A DNA stretch of 38,973 nt from Botryococcus braunii (lineage: Eukaryota; Chlorophyta; Trebouxiophyceae), in the NCBI GenBank assembly GCA_002005505.1, contig KV908384.1, positions 582,238 through 621,210 of the forward strand, read 5' to 3'. Shown here piece after piece: positions 28,834 to 38,973 of the stretch (position 1 is its first letter; each line of letters begins with the position of its first letter). A program made the translations under genes and the position numbers. The notes under the pieces were generated by a model. The model had not been told where the DNA came from. It worked only from the letters and a program-made list of their open reading frames with translations, and ran no database searches.

Positions 28834-29030
28834 GACTTACCAAGACTGCCCCCACCCTGACTCCTCCCACCATGACTTACCAAGACTGCCCCCCTGACTC
28901 CTCCACCATGACCCTGCCCACCATACCATGACTTACCAAGACTGCCCCCACCCTGACTCCTCCCACCATGACTTACCAAGACTGCCCCCACCCTGACTCC
29001 TCCCACCATGACTTACCAAGACTGCCCCCA

Positions 29031-29055
29031 CCCCCCCCCCCCCCCCCCCCCCCCC
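29031..29055. repeat. Poly(C) run inside the unit 2 minisatellite block
   Basis: The CCCCCACCC segment of one 40 bp copy is expanded to a run of about two dozen Cs. No other block shows this. Confidence 0.85.
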
Positions 29056-30216
29056 TGACTCCTCCCACCATGACTTACCAAGACTGCCCCCACCCTGACT
29101 CCTCCCACCATGACTTACCAAGACTGCCCCCACCCTGACTCCTCCCACCATGCCCTGCTAAGCCTAACACTACCCGGACTCCCTACCTTTCATGCAACTC
29201 TAATTCTGACCTCTAAACCTCTTCCTCAACATGGAGGCCTGCATATCTCCAGAAGTGTTTTTAAAAAAAGGCTTGTTGGGCCATCCTGCTCTGATGATGC
29301 AGCAGTCCTCTTCAATTGCTGGTTTCATTGCCAGATTTGCCGTGATGCAAGACAGTTGTGAGATCTGTGGGGGAATGTTCCATAACCAAATGCATGACTG
29401 GGGTCTGGTCTTGAATTTGACAGAAGAAATGTTATGCAAGTGGATTCAGCATATGAACTAGCAACAAGATATGAGGAAGGAGAATAGGAGTTGTTGACTC
29501 TTCCATTTATCCCAAACACTCATTGAGACATGATAGGTCCATCGACTTGGAGATAGCACAGGGATCCGGAAGGCAAATCTGGTACTCAACAGTCCATGGA
29601 AATGATGGTATGGGACCCGACCTATAAGAACCACGCTCTACTTGTCTTAATGTAGTGTGCAGAAGCCTGGCTTGCCTCACAAGAACAAACACACAACTTT
29701 TGGGGCACTTGGAAATGCCACATGCGAGCAGACCTCCTTACTTTCAAAGAGAAAACTACCATAATTGTGGGAGAGTGCCTTCATGTAGCCTCCACATAAT
29801 CCTTACTCTTCTACCTACCTTCCATACGACCTCCAACGTCCGAGGCCAATCCAACATCTTGGCATGCATGTTCACCAATCGTGTTACAATGCATTGCATT
29901 TGTGGATGTGCACCGCTACTCATCTGCAGTGCATCCCCCTAACAAGCTACAGGGCCAGCCCTTGCCAATGTGCAGTGCATAACTCTCTCCTAATCTGAAA
30001 TGCACGCCCCTACCAGTTTGCAGTGACTCTGTCGAAAGGTATCTGTGACTGCCCATACAGCAGGAGGTTTCAAAGCTTGCTTGGGTATATATTTCTGGGC
30101 TTCGAACCAGCAAATAGCTTCTTTTCCCAAGTTTTACTTACTTGTTCTGGACGCACAAACGAGTGCTTGAAGAGCACATGTTGCAATGCAAATGCCAAAA
30201 TATCTCTAACACTGTT

Positions 30217-30561
30217 TTATGACCTGCCGACCAAAAATGAAGTTGTCCACAGACGCATTGCCTTCCAAACCTCGGCTGACTTCATGTGAGAATGTTGGAT
30301 CCGCACCTCCGTCATGTTGGCAAGTGTGGTGAGGTCCTCCTCAGAGAAAACCGCTCCCGTCTTGTCTGATCCGCCCAGCGTGAAACACTTTTTTCGGCAT
30401 TCCGCTCTGCAGGTGGCAGACTCCACTCCTTCTCTCCTGCAGTCGAGGAGGCAATGCAGATAGCACTCCCTCTGCGGGTCCCCCTGCGGCAGGCAAGCAA
30501 GCAAGCAGGGTTGCCCACAGCCCTTCTTGGAGACGCGTGTTGGCCTGACTCCTCCCACCAT
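30217..30561 (-). CDS. Small cysteine-rich protein or exon, array unit 3
   Basis: The predicted 114 residues are identical to those of unit 2, while the surrounding unit differs at scattered bases. About eight 40 bp minisatellite copies lie immediately upstream on the minus strand. Confidence 0.45.
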   Translation of the reverse strand: MVGGVRPTRVSKKGCGQPCLLACLPQGDPQRECYLHCLLDCRREGVESATCRAECRKKCFTLGGSDKTGAVFSEEDLTTLANMTEVRIQHSHMKSAEVWKAMRLWTTSFLVGRS

Positions 30562-31945
30562 GACTTACCAAGACTGCCCCCACCCTGACTCCTCCCACCA
30601 TGACTTACCAAGACTGCCCCCACCCTGACTCCTCCCACCATGACTTACCAAGACTGCCCCCACCCTGACTCCTCCCACCATGACTTACCAAACTGCCCCC
30701 ACCCTGACTCCTCCCACCATGACTTACCAAGACTGCCCCCACCCTGACTCCTCCCACCATGACTTCCCAAGACTGCCCCCACCCTGACTCCTCCCACCAT
30801 GACTTACCAAGACTGCCCCCACCCTGACTCCTCCCACCATGACTTACCAAGACTGCCCCCACCCTGACTCCTCCCACCATGACCCTGCTAAGCCTAACAC
30901 TACCCGGACTCCCTACCTTTCATGCAACTCTAATTCTGACCTCTAAACCTCTTCCTCAACATGGAGGCCTGCATATCTCCAGAAGTGTTTTTAAAAAAGG
31001 CTTGTTGGGCCATCCTGCTCTGATGATGCAGCAGTCCTCTTCAATTGCTGGTTTCATTGCCAGATTTGCCGTGATGCAAGACAGTTGTGAGATCTGTGGG
31101 GGAATGTTCCATAACCAAATGCATGACTGGGGTCTGGTCTTGAATTTGACAGAAGAAATGTTATGCAAGTGGATTCAGCATATGAACTAGCAACAAGATA
31201 TGAGGAAGGAGAATAGGAGTTGTTGACTCTTCCATTTATCCCAAACACTCATTGAGACATGATAGGTCCATCGACTTGGAGATAGCACAGGGGATCCGGA
31301 AGGCAAATCTGGTACTCAACAGTCCATGGAAATGATGGTATGGGACCCGACCTATAAGAACCACGCTCTACTTGTCTTAATGTAGTGTGCAGAAGCCTGG
31401 CTTGCCTCACAAGAACAAACACACACTTTTGGGGCACTTGGAAATGCCACATGCGAGCAGACCTCCTTACTTTCAAAGAGAAAACTACCATAATTGTGGG
31501 AGAGTGCCTTCATGTAGCCTCCACATAATCCTTACTCTTCTACCTACCTTCCATACGACCTCCAACGTCCGAGGCCAATCCAACATCTTGGCATGCATGT
31601 TCACCAATCGTGTTACAATGCATTGCATTTGTGGATGTGCACCGCTACTCATCTGCAGTGCATCCCCCTAACAAGCTACAGGGCCAGCCCTTGCCAATGT
31701 GCAGTGCATAACTCTCTCCTAATCTGAAATGCACGCCCCTACCAGTTTGCAGTGACTCTGTCGAAAGGTATCTGTGACTGCCCATACAGCAGGAGGTTTC
31801 AAAGCTTGCTTGGGTATATATTTCTGGGCTTCGAACCAGCAAATAGCTTCTTTTCCCAAGTTTTACTTACTTGTTCTGGACGCACAAACGAGTGCTTGAA
31901 GAGCACATGTTGCAATGCAAATGCCAAAATATCTCTAACACTGTT

Positions 31946-32290
31946 TTATGACCTGCCGACCAAAAATGAAGTTGTCCACAGACGCATTGCCTTCCAAACC
32001 TCGGCTGACTTCATGTGAGAATGTTGGATCCGCACCTCCGTCATGTTGGCAAGTGTGGTGAGGTCCTCCTCAGAGAAAACCGCTCCCGTCTTGTCTGATC
32101 CGCCCAGCGTGAAACACTTTTTTCGGCATTCCGCTCTGCAGGTGGCAGACTCCACTCCTTCTCTCCTGCAGTCGAGGAGGCAATGCAGATAGCACTCCCT
32201 CTGCGGGTCCCCCTGCGGCAGGCAAGCAAGCAAGCAGGGTTGCCCACAGCCCTTCTTGGAGACGCGTGTTGGCCTGACTCCTCCCACCAT
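31946..32290 (-). CDS. Small cysteine-rich protein or exon, array unit 4
   Basis: The protein is identical to that of unit 2. This unit has the longest minisatellite block (about nine copies, 32275-32646), including two shortened copies. Confidence 0.45.
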   Translation of the reverse strand: MVGGVRPTRVSKKGCGQPCLLACLPQGDPQRECYLHCLLDCRREGVESATCRAECRKKCFTLGGSDKTGAVFSEEDLTTLANMTEVRIQHSHMKSAEVWKAMRLWTTSFLVGRS

Positions 32291-33715
32291 GACTTACCAA
32301 GACTGCCCCCACCCTGACTCCTCCCACCATGACTTACCAAGACTGCCCCCACCCTGACTCCTCCCACCATGACTTACCAAACTGCCCCCACCCTGACTCC
32401 TCCCACCATGACTTACCAAGACTGCCCCACCCTGACTCCTCCCACCATGACTTACCAAGACTGCCCCCACCCTGACTCCTCCCACCATGACTTACCAAGA
32501 CTGCCCCCACCCTGACTCCTCCCACCATGACTTCCCAAGACTGCCCCCACCCTGACTCCTCCCACCATGACTTACCAAGACTGCCCCCACCCTGACTCCT
32601 CCCACCATGACTTACCAAGACTGCCCCCACCCTGACTCCTCCCACCATGACCCTGCTAAGCCTAACACTACCCGGACTCCCTACCTTTCATGCAACTCTA
32701 ATTCTGACCTCTAAACCTCTTCCTCAACATGGAGGCCTGCATATCTCCAGAAGTGTTTTTAAAAAAAGGCTTGTTGGGCCATCCTGCTCTGATGATGCAG
32801 CAGTCCTCTTCAATTGCTGGTTTCATTGCCAGATTTGCCGTGATGCAAGACAGTTGTGAGATCTGTGGGGGAATGTTCCATAACCAAATGCATGACTGGG
32901 GTCTGGTCTTGAATTTGACAGAAGAAATGTTATGCAAGTGGATTCAGCATATGAACTAGCAACAAGATATGAGGAAGGAGAATAGGAGTTGTTGACTCTT
33001 CCATTTATCCCAAACACTCATTGAGACATGATAGGTCCATCGACTTGGAGATAGCACAGGGGATCCGGAAGGCAAATCTGGTACTCAACAGTCCATGGAA
33101 ATGATGGTATGGGACCCGACCTATAAGAACCACGCTCTACTTGTCTTAATGTAGTGTGCAGAAGCCTGGCTTGCCTCACAAGAACAAACACACAACTTTT
33201 GGGGCACTTGGAAATGCCACATGCGAGCAGACCTCCTTACTTTCAAAGAGAAAACTACCATAATTGTGGGAGAGTGCCTTCATGTAGCCTCCACATAATC
33301 CTTACTCTTCTACCTACCTTCCATACGACCTCCAACGTCCGAGGCCAATCCAACATCTTGGCATGCATGTTCACCAATCGTGTTACAATGCATTGCATTT
33401 GTGGATGTGCACCGCTACTCATCTGCAGTGCATCCCCCTAACAAGCTACAGGGCCAGCCCTTGCCAATGTGCAGTGCATAACTCTCTCCTAATCTGAAAT
33501 GCACGCCCCTACCAGTTTGCAGTGACTCTGTCGAAAGGTATCTGTGACTGCCCATACAGCAGGAGGTTTCAAAGCTTGCTTGGGTATATATTTCTGGGCT
33601 TCGAACCAGCAAATAGCTTCTTTTCCCAAGTTTTACTTACTTGTTCTGGACGCACAAACGAGTGCTTGAAGAGCACATGTTGCAATGCAAATGCCAAAAT
33701 ATCTCTAACACTGTT

Positions 33716-34060
33716 TTATGACCTGCCGACCAAAAATGAAGTTGTCCACAGACGCATTGCCTTCCAAACCTCGGCTGACTTCATGTGAGAATGTTGGATC
33801 CGCACCTCCGTCATGTTGGCAAGTGTGGTGAGGTCCTCCTCAGAGAAAACCGCTCCCGTCTTGTCTGATCCGCCCAGCGTGAAACACTTTTTTCGGCATT
33901 CCGCTCTGCAGGTGGCAGACTCCACTCCTTCTCTCCTGCAGTCGAGGAGGCAATGCAGATAGCACTCCCTCTGCGGGTCCCCCTGCGGCAGGCAAGCAAG
34001 CAAGCAGGGTTGCCCACAGCCCTTCTTGGAGACGCGTGTTGGCCTGACTCCTCCCACCAT
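33716..34060 (-). CDS. Small cysteine-rich protein or exon, array unit 5
   Basis: The protein is identical to that of unit 2. The minisatellite upstream spans 34047-34380 with about eight copies. Confidence 0.45.
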   Translation of the reverse strand: MVGGVRPTRVSKKGCGQPCLLACLPQGDPQRECYLHCLLDCRREGVESATCRAECRKKCFTLGGSDKTGAVFSEEDLTTLANMTEVRIQHSHMKSAEVWKAMRLWTTSFLVGRS

Positions 34061-35444
34061 GACTTACCAAGACTGCCCCCACCCTGACTCCTCCCACCAT
34101 GACTTACCAAACTGCCCCCACCCTGACTCCTCCACCATGACTTACCAAGACTGCCCCCACCCTGACTCCTCCCACCATGACTTACCAAGACTGCCCCCAC
34201 CCTGACTCCTCCCACCATGACTTACCAAGACTGCCCCCACCCTGACTCCTCCCACCATGACTTACCAAGACTGCCCCCACCCTGACTCCTCCCACCATGA
34301 CTTACCAAGACTGCCCCCACCCTGACTCCTCCCACCATGACTTACCAAGACTGCCCCCACCCTGACTCCTCCCACCATGACCCTGCTAAGCCTAACACTA
34401 CCCGGACTCCCTACCTTTCATGCAACTCTAATTCTGACCTCTAAACCTCTTCCTCAACATGGAGGCCTGCATATCTCCAGAAGTGTTTTTAAAAAAGGCT
34501 TGTTGGGCCATCCTGCTCTGATGATGCAGCAGTCCTCTTCAATTACTGGTTTCATTGCCAGATTTGCCGTGATGCAAGACAGTTGTGAGATCTGTGGGGG
34601 AATGTTCCATAACCAAATGCATGACTGGGGTCTGGTCTTGAATTTGACAGAAGAAATGTTATGCAAGTGGATTCAGCATATGAACTAGCAACAAGATATG
34701 AGGAAGGAGAATAGGAGTTGTTGACTCTTCCATTTATCCCAAACACTCATTGAGACATGATAGGTCCATCGACTTGGAGATAGCACAGGGGATCCGGAAG
34801 GCAAATCTGGTACTCAACAGTCCATGGAAATGATGGTATGGGACCCGACCTATAAGAACCACGCTCTACTTGTCTTAATGTAGTGTGCAGAAGCCTGGCT
34901 TGCCTCACAAGAACAAACACACAACTTTTGGGGCACTTGGAAATGCCACATGCGAGCAGACCTCCTTACTTTCAAAGAGAAAACTACCATAATTGTGGGA
35001 GAGTGCCTTCATGTAGCCTCCACATAATCCTTACTCTTCTACCTACCTTCCATACGACCTCCAACGTCCGAGGCCAATCCAACATCTTGGCATGCATGTT
35101 CACCAATCGTGTTACAATGCATTGCATTTGTGGATGTGCACCGCTACTCATCTGCAGTGCATCCCCCTAACAAGCTACAGGGCCAGCCCTTGCCAATGTG
35201 CAGTGCATAACTCTCTCCTAATCTGAAATGCACGCCCCTACCAGTTTGCAGTGACTCTGTCGAAAGGTATCTGTGACTGCCCATACAGCAGGAGGTTTCA
35301 AAGCTTGCTTGGGTATATATTTCTGGGCTTCGAACCAGCAAATAGCTTCTTTTCCCAAGTTTTACTTACTTGTTCTGGACGCACAAACGAGTGCTTGAAG
35401 AGCACATGTTGCAATGCAAATGCCAAAATATCTCTAACACTGTT

Positions 35445-35789
35445 TTATGACCTACCGACCAAAAATGAAGTTGTCCACAGACGCATTGCCTTCCAAACCT
35501 CGGCTGACTTCATGTGAGAATGTTGGATCCGCACCTCCGTCATGTTGGCAAGTGTGGTGAGGTCCTCCTCAGAGAAAACCGCTCCCGTCTTGTCTGATCC
35601 GCCCAGCGTGAAACACTTTTTTCGGCATTCCGCTCTGCAGGTGGCAGACTCCACTCCTTCTCTCCTGCAGTCGAGGAGGCAATGCAGATAGCACTCCCTC
35701 TGCGGGTCCCCCTGCGGCAGGCAAGCAAGCAAGCAGGGTTGCCCACAGCCCTTCTTGGAGACGCGTGTTGGCCTGACTCCTCCCACCAT
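35445..35789 (-). CDS. Small cysteine-rich protein or exon, array unit 6
   Basis: The protein is identical to that of unit 2. Two of the minisatellite copies upstream carry an extra C, which shifts the frame through the block and shows that the block itself is not held in frame. Confidence 0.45.
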   Translation of the reverse strand: MVGGVRPTRVSKKGCGQPCLLACLPQGDPQRECYLHCLLDCRREGVESATCRAECRKKCFTLGGSDKTGAVFSEEDLTTLANMTEVRIQHSHMKSAEVWKAMRLWTTSFLVGRS

Positions 35790-37054
35790 GACTTACCAAG
35801 ACTGCCCCCCACCCTGACTCCTCCCACCATGACTTACCAAGACTGCCCCCACCCTGACTCCTCCCACCATGACTTACCAAGACTGCCCCCACCCTGACTC
35901 CTCCCACCATGACTTACCAAGACTGCCCCCACCCTGACTCCTCCCACCATGACTTACCAAGACTGCCCCCCACCCTGACTCCTCCCACCATGACTTACCA
36001 AGACTGCCCCCACCCTGACTCCTCCCACCATGACTTACCAAGACTGCCCCCACCCTGACTCCTCCCACCATGACCCTGCTAAGCCTAACACTACCCGGAC
36101 TCCCTACCTTTCATGCAACTCTAATTCTGACCTCTAAACCTCTTCCTCAACATGGAGGCCTGCATATCTCCAGAAGTGTTCTTAAAAAAAGGCTTGTTGG
36201 GCCATCCTGCTCTGATGATGCAGCAGTCCTCTTCAATTACTGGTTTCATTGCCAGATTTGCCGTGATGCAAGACAGTTGTGAGATCTGTGGGGGAATGTT
36301 CCATAACCAAATGCATGACTGGGGTCTGGTCTTGAATTTGACAGAAGAAATGTTATGCAAGTGGATTCAGCATATGAACTAGCAACAAGATATGAGGAAG
36401 GAGAATAGGAGTTGTTGACTCTTCCATTTATCCCAAACACTCATTGAGACATGATAGGTCCATCGACTTGGAGATAGCACAAGGATCCGGAAGGCAAATC
36501 TGGTACTCAACAGTCCATGGAAATGATGGTATGGGACCCGACCTATAAGAACCACGCTCTACTTGTCTTAATGTAGTGTGCAGAAGCCTGGCTTGCCTCA
36601 CAAGAACAAACACACAACTTTTGGGGCACTTGGAAATGCCACATGCGAGCAGCCTCCTCACTTTCAAAGAGAAAACTACCATAATTGTGGGAGAGTGCCT
36701 TCATGTAGCCTCCACATAATCCTTACTCTCTACCTACCTTCCATACGACCTCCAACGTCCGAGGCCAATCCAACATCATGGCATGCATGTTCACCAATCG
36801 TGTTACTGCATTGCATTTGTGGATGTGCACCGCTACTCATCTGCAGTGCATCCCCCTAACAAGCTACAGGGCCAGCCCTTGCCAATGTGCAGTGCATAAC
36901 TCTCTCCTAATCTGAAATGCACGCCCCTACCAGTTTGCAGTGACTCTGTCGAAAGGTATCTGTGACTGCCCATACAGCAGGAGGTTTCAAAGCTTGCTTG
37001 GGTATATATTTCTGGGCTTCGAACCAGCAAATAGCTTCTTTTCCCAAGTTTTAC

Positions 37055-37516
37055 TTACTTGTTCTGGACGCACAAACGAGTGCTTGAAGAGCACATGTTG
37101 CAATGCAAATGCCAAAATATCTCTAACACTGTTTTATACCTACCGACCAAAAATGAAGTTGTCCACAGACGCATTGCCTTCCAAACCTCGGCTGACTTCA
37201 TGTGAGAATGTTGGATCCGCACCTCCGTCATGTTGGCAAGTGTGGTGAGGTCCTCCTCAGAGAAAACCGCTCCCGTCTTGTCTGATCCGCCCAGCGTGAA
37301 ACACTTTTTTCGGCATTCCGCTCTGCAGGTGGCAGACTCCACTCCTTCTCTCCTGCAGTCGAGGAGGCAATGCAGATAGCACTCCCTCTGCGGGTCCCCC
37401 TGCGGCAGGCAAGCAAGCAAGCAGGGTTGCCCACAGCCCTTCTTGGAGACGCGTGTGGCCTGACTCCTCCCACCATGACTTACCAAGACTGCCCCCACCC
37501 TGACTCCTCCCACCAT
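37055..37516 (-). CDS. Small cysteine-rich protein or exon, array unit 7, frame altered at both ends
   Basis: The nine-cysteine core is intact. A one-base deletion near 37456 joins the core to a different minisatellite frame at the N-terminus. A second deletion near 37138 (TTTTATACC instead of TTTTATGACC) replaces the stop found in other copies, so the frame runs on to 153 residues. This unit is close to the low-quality right end of the window, so both changes may be sequencing errors. Confidence 0.4.
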   Translation of the reverse strand: MVGGVRVGAVLVSHGGRSQATRVSKKGCGQPCLLACLPQGDPQRECYLHCLLDCRREGVESATCRAECRKKCFTLGGSDKTGAVFSEEDLTTLANMTEVRIQHSHMKSAEVWKAMRLWTTSFLVGRYKTVLEIFWHLHCNMCSSSTRLCVQNK

Positions 37517-38841
37517 GACTTACCAAGACTGCCCCCACCCTGACTCCCCCCCATGACTACCAGACTGCCCCCCCTGACTCCCCACCATGACTTACCAGAC
37601 TGCCCCACCCTGACTCCTCCCACCATGACTTACCAAGACTGCCCCACCCTGACTCCTCCCACCATGACTTACCAAACTGCCCCCACCCTGACTCCTCCCA
37701 CCATGACTTACCAAGACTGCCCCCACCCTGACTCCTCCCACCATGACTTACCAAACTACCCACTCCTACCTTTCATGCAACTCTAATTCTGACCTCTAAC
37801 CTCTTCCTCAACATGGAGCCTGCATACTCCAGAAGTTCTTAAAAGAGCTTGTTGGCCATCCTGCTCTGATGATGCAGCAGTCCTCTTCAATTACTGTTTC
37901 ATTGCCAGATTTGCCGTGATGCAAGACAGTTGTGAGATCGTGGGGAACGTTCCATAACCAAATGCATGACTGGGTCTGGTCTTGAATTTGACAGAAGAAA
38001 TGTTATGCAAGTGGATTCAGCATATGAACTAGCAACAAGATATGAGGAAGGAGAATAGGAGTTGTCGACTCTTCCATTTATCCCAAACACTCATTGAGAC
38101 ATGATAGGTCCATCGACTTGGAGATAGCACATAGGATCCGGAAGGCAAATCTGGTACTCAACAGTCCATGGAAATGATGGTTGGGACCCGACCTATAAGA
38201 ACCACGCTCTACTTGTCTTATTAGTGTGCAGAAGCCTGGCTTGCTCACAAGAAAAACACACAACTTTGGGGCACTGGAAATGCACATGCGAGCAGGCCTC
38301 CTCATTTCAAAGAGAAAACTACCATATTGTGGAGAGTCCTTCATGTAGCCTCCATAATCCTTACTCTCCTACCTACCTCCTAGACCTCCAACGTCCGAGG
38401 CCATCCAACATCTGGCATGCATGTTCACCAATCGTGTTCACGCATTGCATTTGGAGTGCACCGCTACTCATCGCAGTGCATCCCCCTAACAAGCTACAGG
38501 GCCAGCCCTTGCCAATGTGCAGTGCATAACTCTCTCCTAATCTGAAATGCACGCCCCTACCAGTTTGCAACTCTGTCGAAAGGTATCTGTGACTGCCCAT
38601 ACAGCAGGAGGTTTCAAAGCTTGCTTGGGTATATATTTCTGGGCTTCGAACCAGCAAATAGCTTCTTTTCCCAAGTTTTACTTACTTGTTCTGGACGCAC
38701 AAACGAGTGCTTGAAGAGCACATGTTGCAATGCAAATGCCAAAATATCTCTAACACTGTTTATAACCTGCCGACCAAAAATGAAGTTGTCCACAGACGCA
38801 TTGCCTTCCAAACCTCGGCTGACTTCATGTGAGAATGTTGG

Positions 38842-38973
38842 ATCCGCACCTCCGTCATGTTGGCAAGTGTGGTGAGGTCCTCCTCAGAGAAAACCGCTCC
38901 CGTCTTGTCTGATCCGCCCAGCGTGAAACACTTTTTTCGGCATTCCGCTTGCAGGTGGCAGCTCCACTCCTTC
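38842..38973 (-). CDS. Partial cysteine-rich frame, array unit 8, cut by the window end
   Basis: This matches the C-terminal half of the other copies, including the reverse complement of the KKCFTLGG region. Bases missing near 38949 and 38962 relative to other units break the frame. The N-terminal part lies outside the window. Confidence 0.35.

Larger units (their letters stand above)
25812..38973. repeat. Tandem array of at least eight ~1.73 kb units
   Basis: Units begin near 25812, 27423, 29150, 30879, 32647, 34377, 36070 and 37743, most with ATGACCCTGCTAAGCC. Each is nearly identical to its neighbours; the spacing varies from about 1,610 to 1,770 bases, mainly through the copy number of the 40 bp minisatellite at each unit's right end. 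The last unit lacks the usual opening sequence and runs off the window. Unit 1 is the most divergent of the well-read units. Each unit holds one minus-strand cysteine-rich frame near its right end. The remaining ~1.2 kb is unique to the unit and of unknown role. Confidence 0.95.

Noticed and set aside
30023..30289. Plus-strand 88-residue frame (VTLSKGICDCPYSRRF...) repeated in every array unit, and a 103-residue one near each unit start
   Set aside because: They recur only because the units are nearly identical; no domain is visible, unit 8 and some others break them, and they give no independent sign of selection. They remain possible but unsupported.

Overview
The window reads as nuclear DNA of a eukaryote, most likely a microsatellite-rich green alga. 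Protein-coding regions are GC-rich exons joined by GT-AG introns; there are no bacterial operon features; long CA/TG, GA and CTT simple repeats fill introns and intergenic DNA; and a non-LTR retrotransposon of a type common in algae sits at the left end. A prasinophyte-like or other chlorophyte source is a guess from overall style and was not tested.

Layout. (1) 1-2395: two head-to-tail minus-strand copies of a non-LTR element, one internally deleted and one 5'-truncated, with four ~146 bp tandem monomers at the 5' end of the first. (2) 3327-8582, plus strand: an eight-exon gene that I reconstruct as a Nudix hydrolase domain fused to an eIF2B-alpha/beta/delta-like (IF-2B) domain, about 479 residues. 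All introns keep the reading frame, and most carry a long simple repeat. (3) 8583-11294: no recognisable gene; a 34-base T run and three palindromes centred on TACGTA. (4) 11295-16211 (minus) and 19051-23378 (plus): a divergent pair of paralogous genes, each with three coding exons and the same intron phases (0 then 2). Each encodes an alpha-solenoid (armadillo-like) body and a C-terminal MYND zinc finger. A 2.8 kb spacer separates them. (5) 23379-25811: non-coding, AT-rich and CA-rich DNA plus one diverged cysteine-rich fragment. (6) 25812-38973: at least eight tandem units of about 1.73 kb. Each unit holds one minus-strand small cysteine-rich reading frame (three CxxxCxxxC triplets) and a block of a 40 bp minisatellite whose minus strand carries a perfect GTAAGT splice-donor motif. 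The last unit has many single-base deletions, which looks like low consensus quality at a contig end.

The genes show no obvious shared pathway. The Nudix/IF-2B protein is probably a nucleotide- or sugar-phosphate-related enzyme of unknown substrate. The two MYND proteins are probably scaffolds for protein-protein contacts. The most unusual region is the tandem array with its triple CxxxCxxxC protein and repeated splice-donor minisatellite. All gene models come from reading the sequence and conserved motifs; no alignment or transcript was available.
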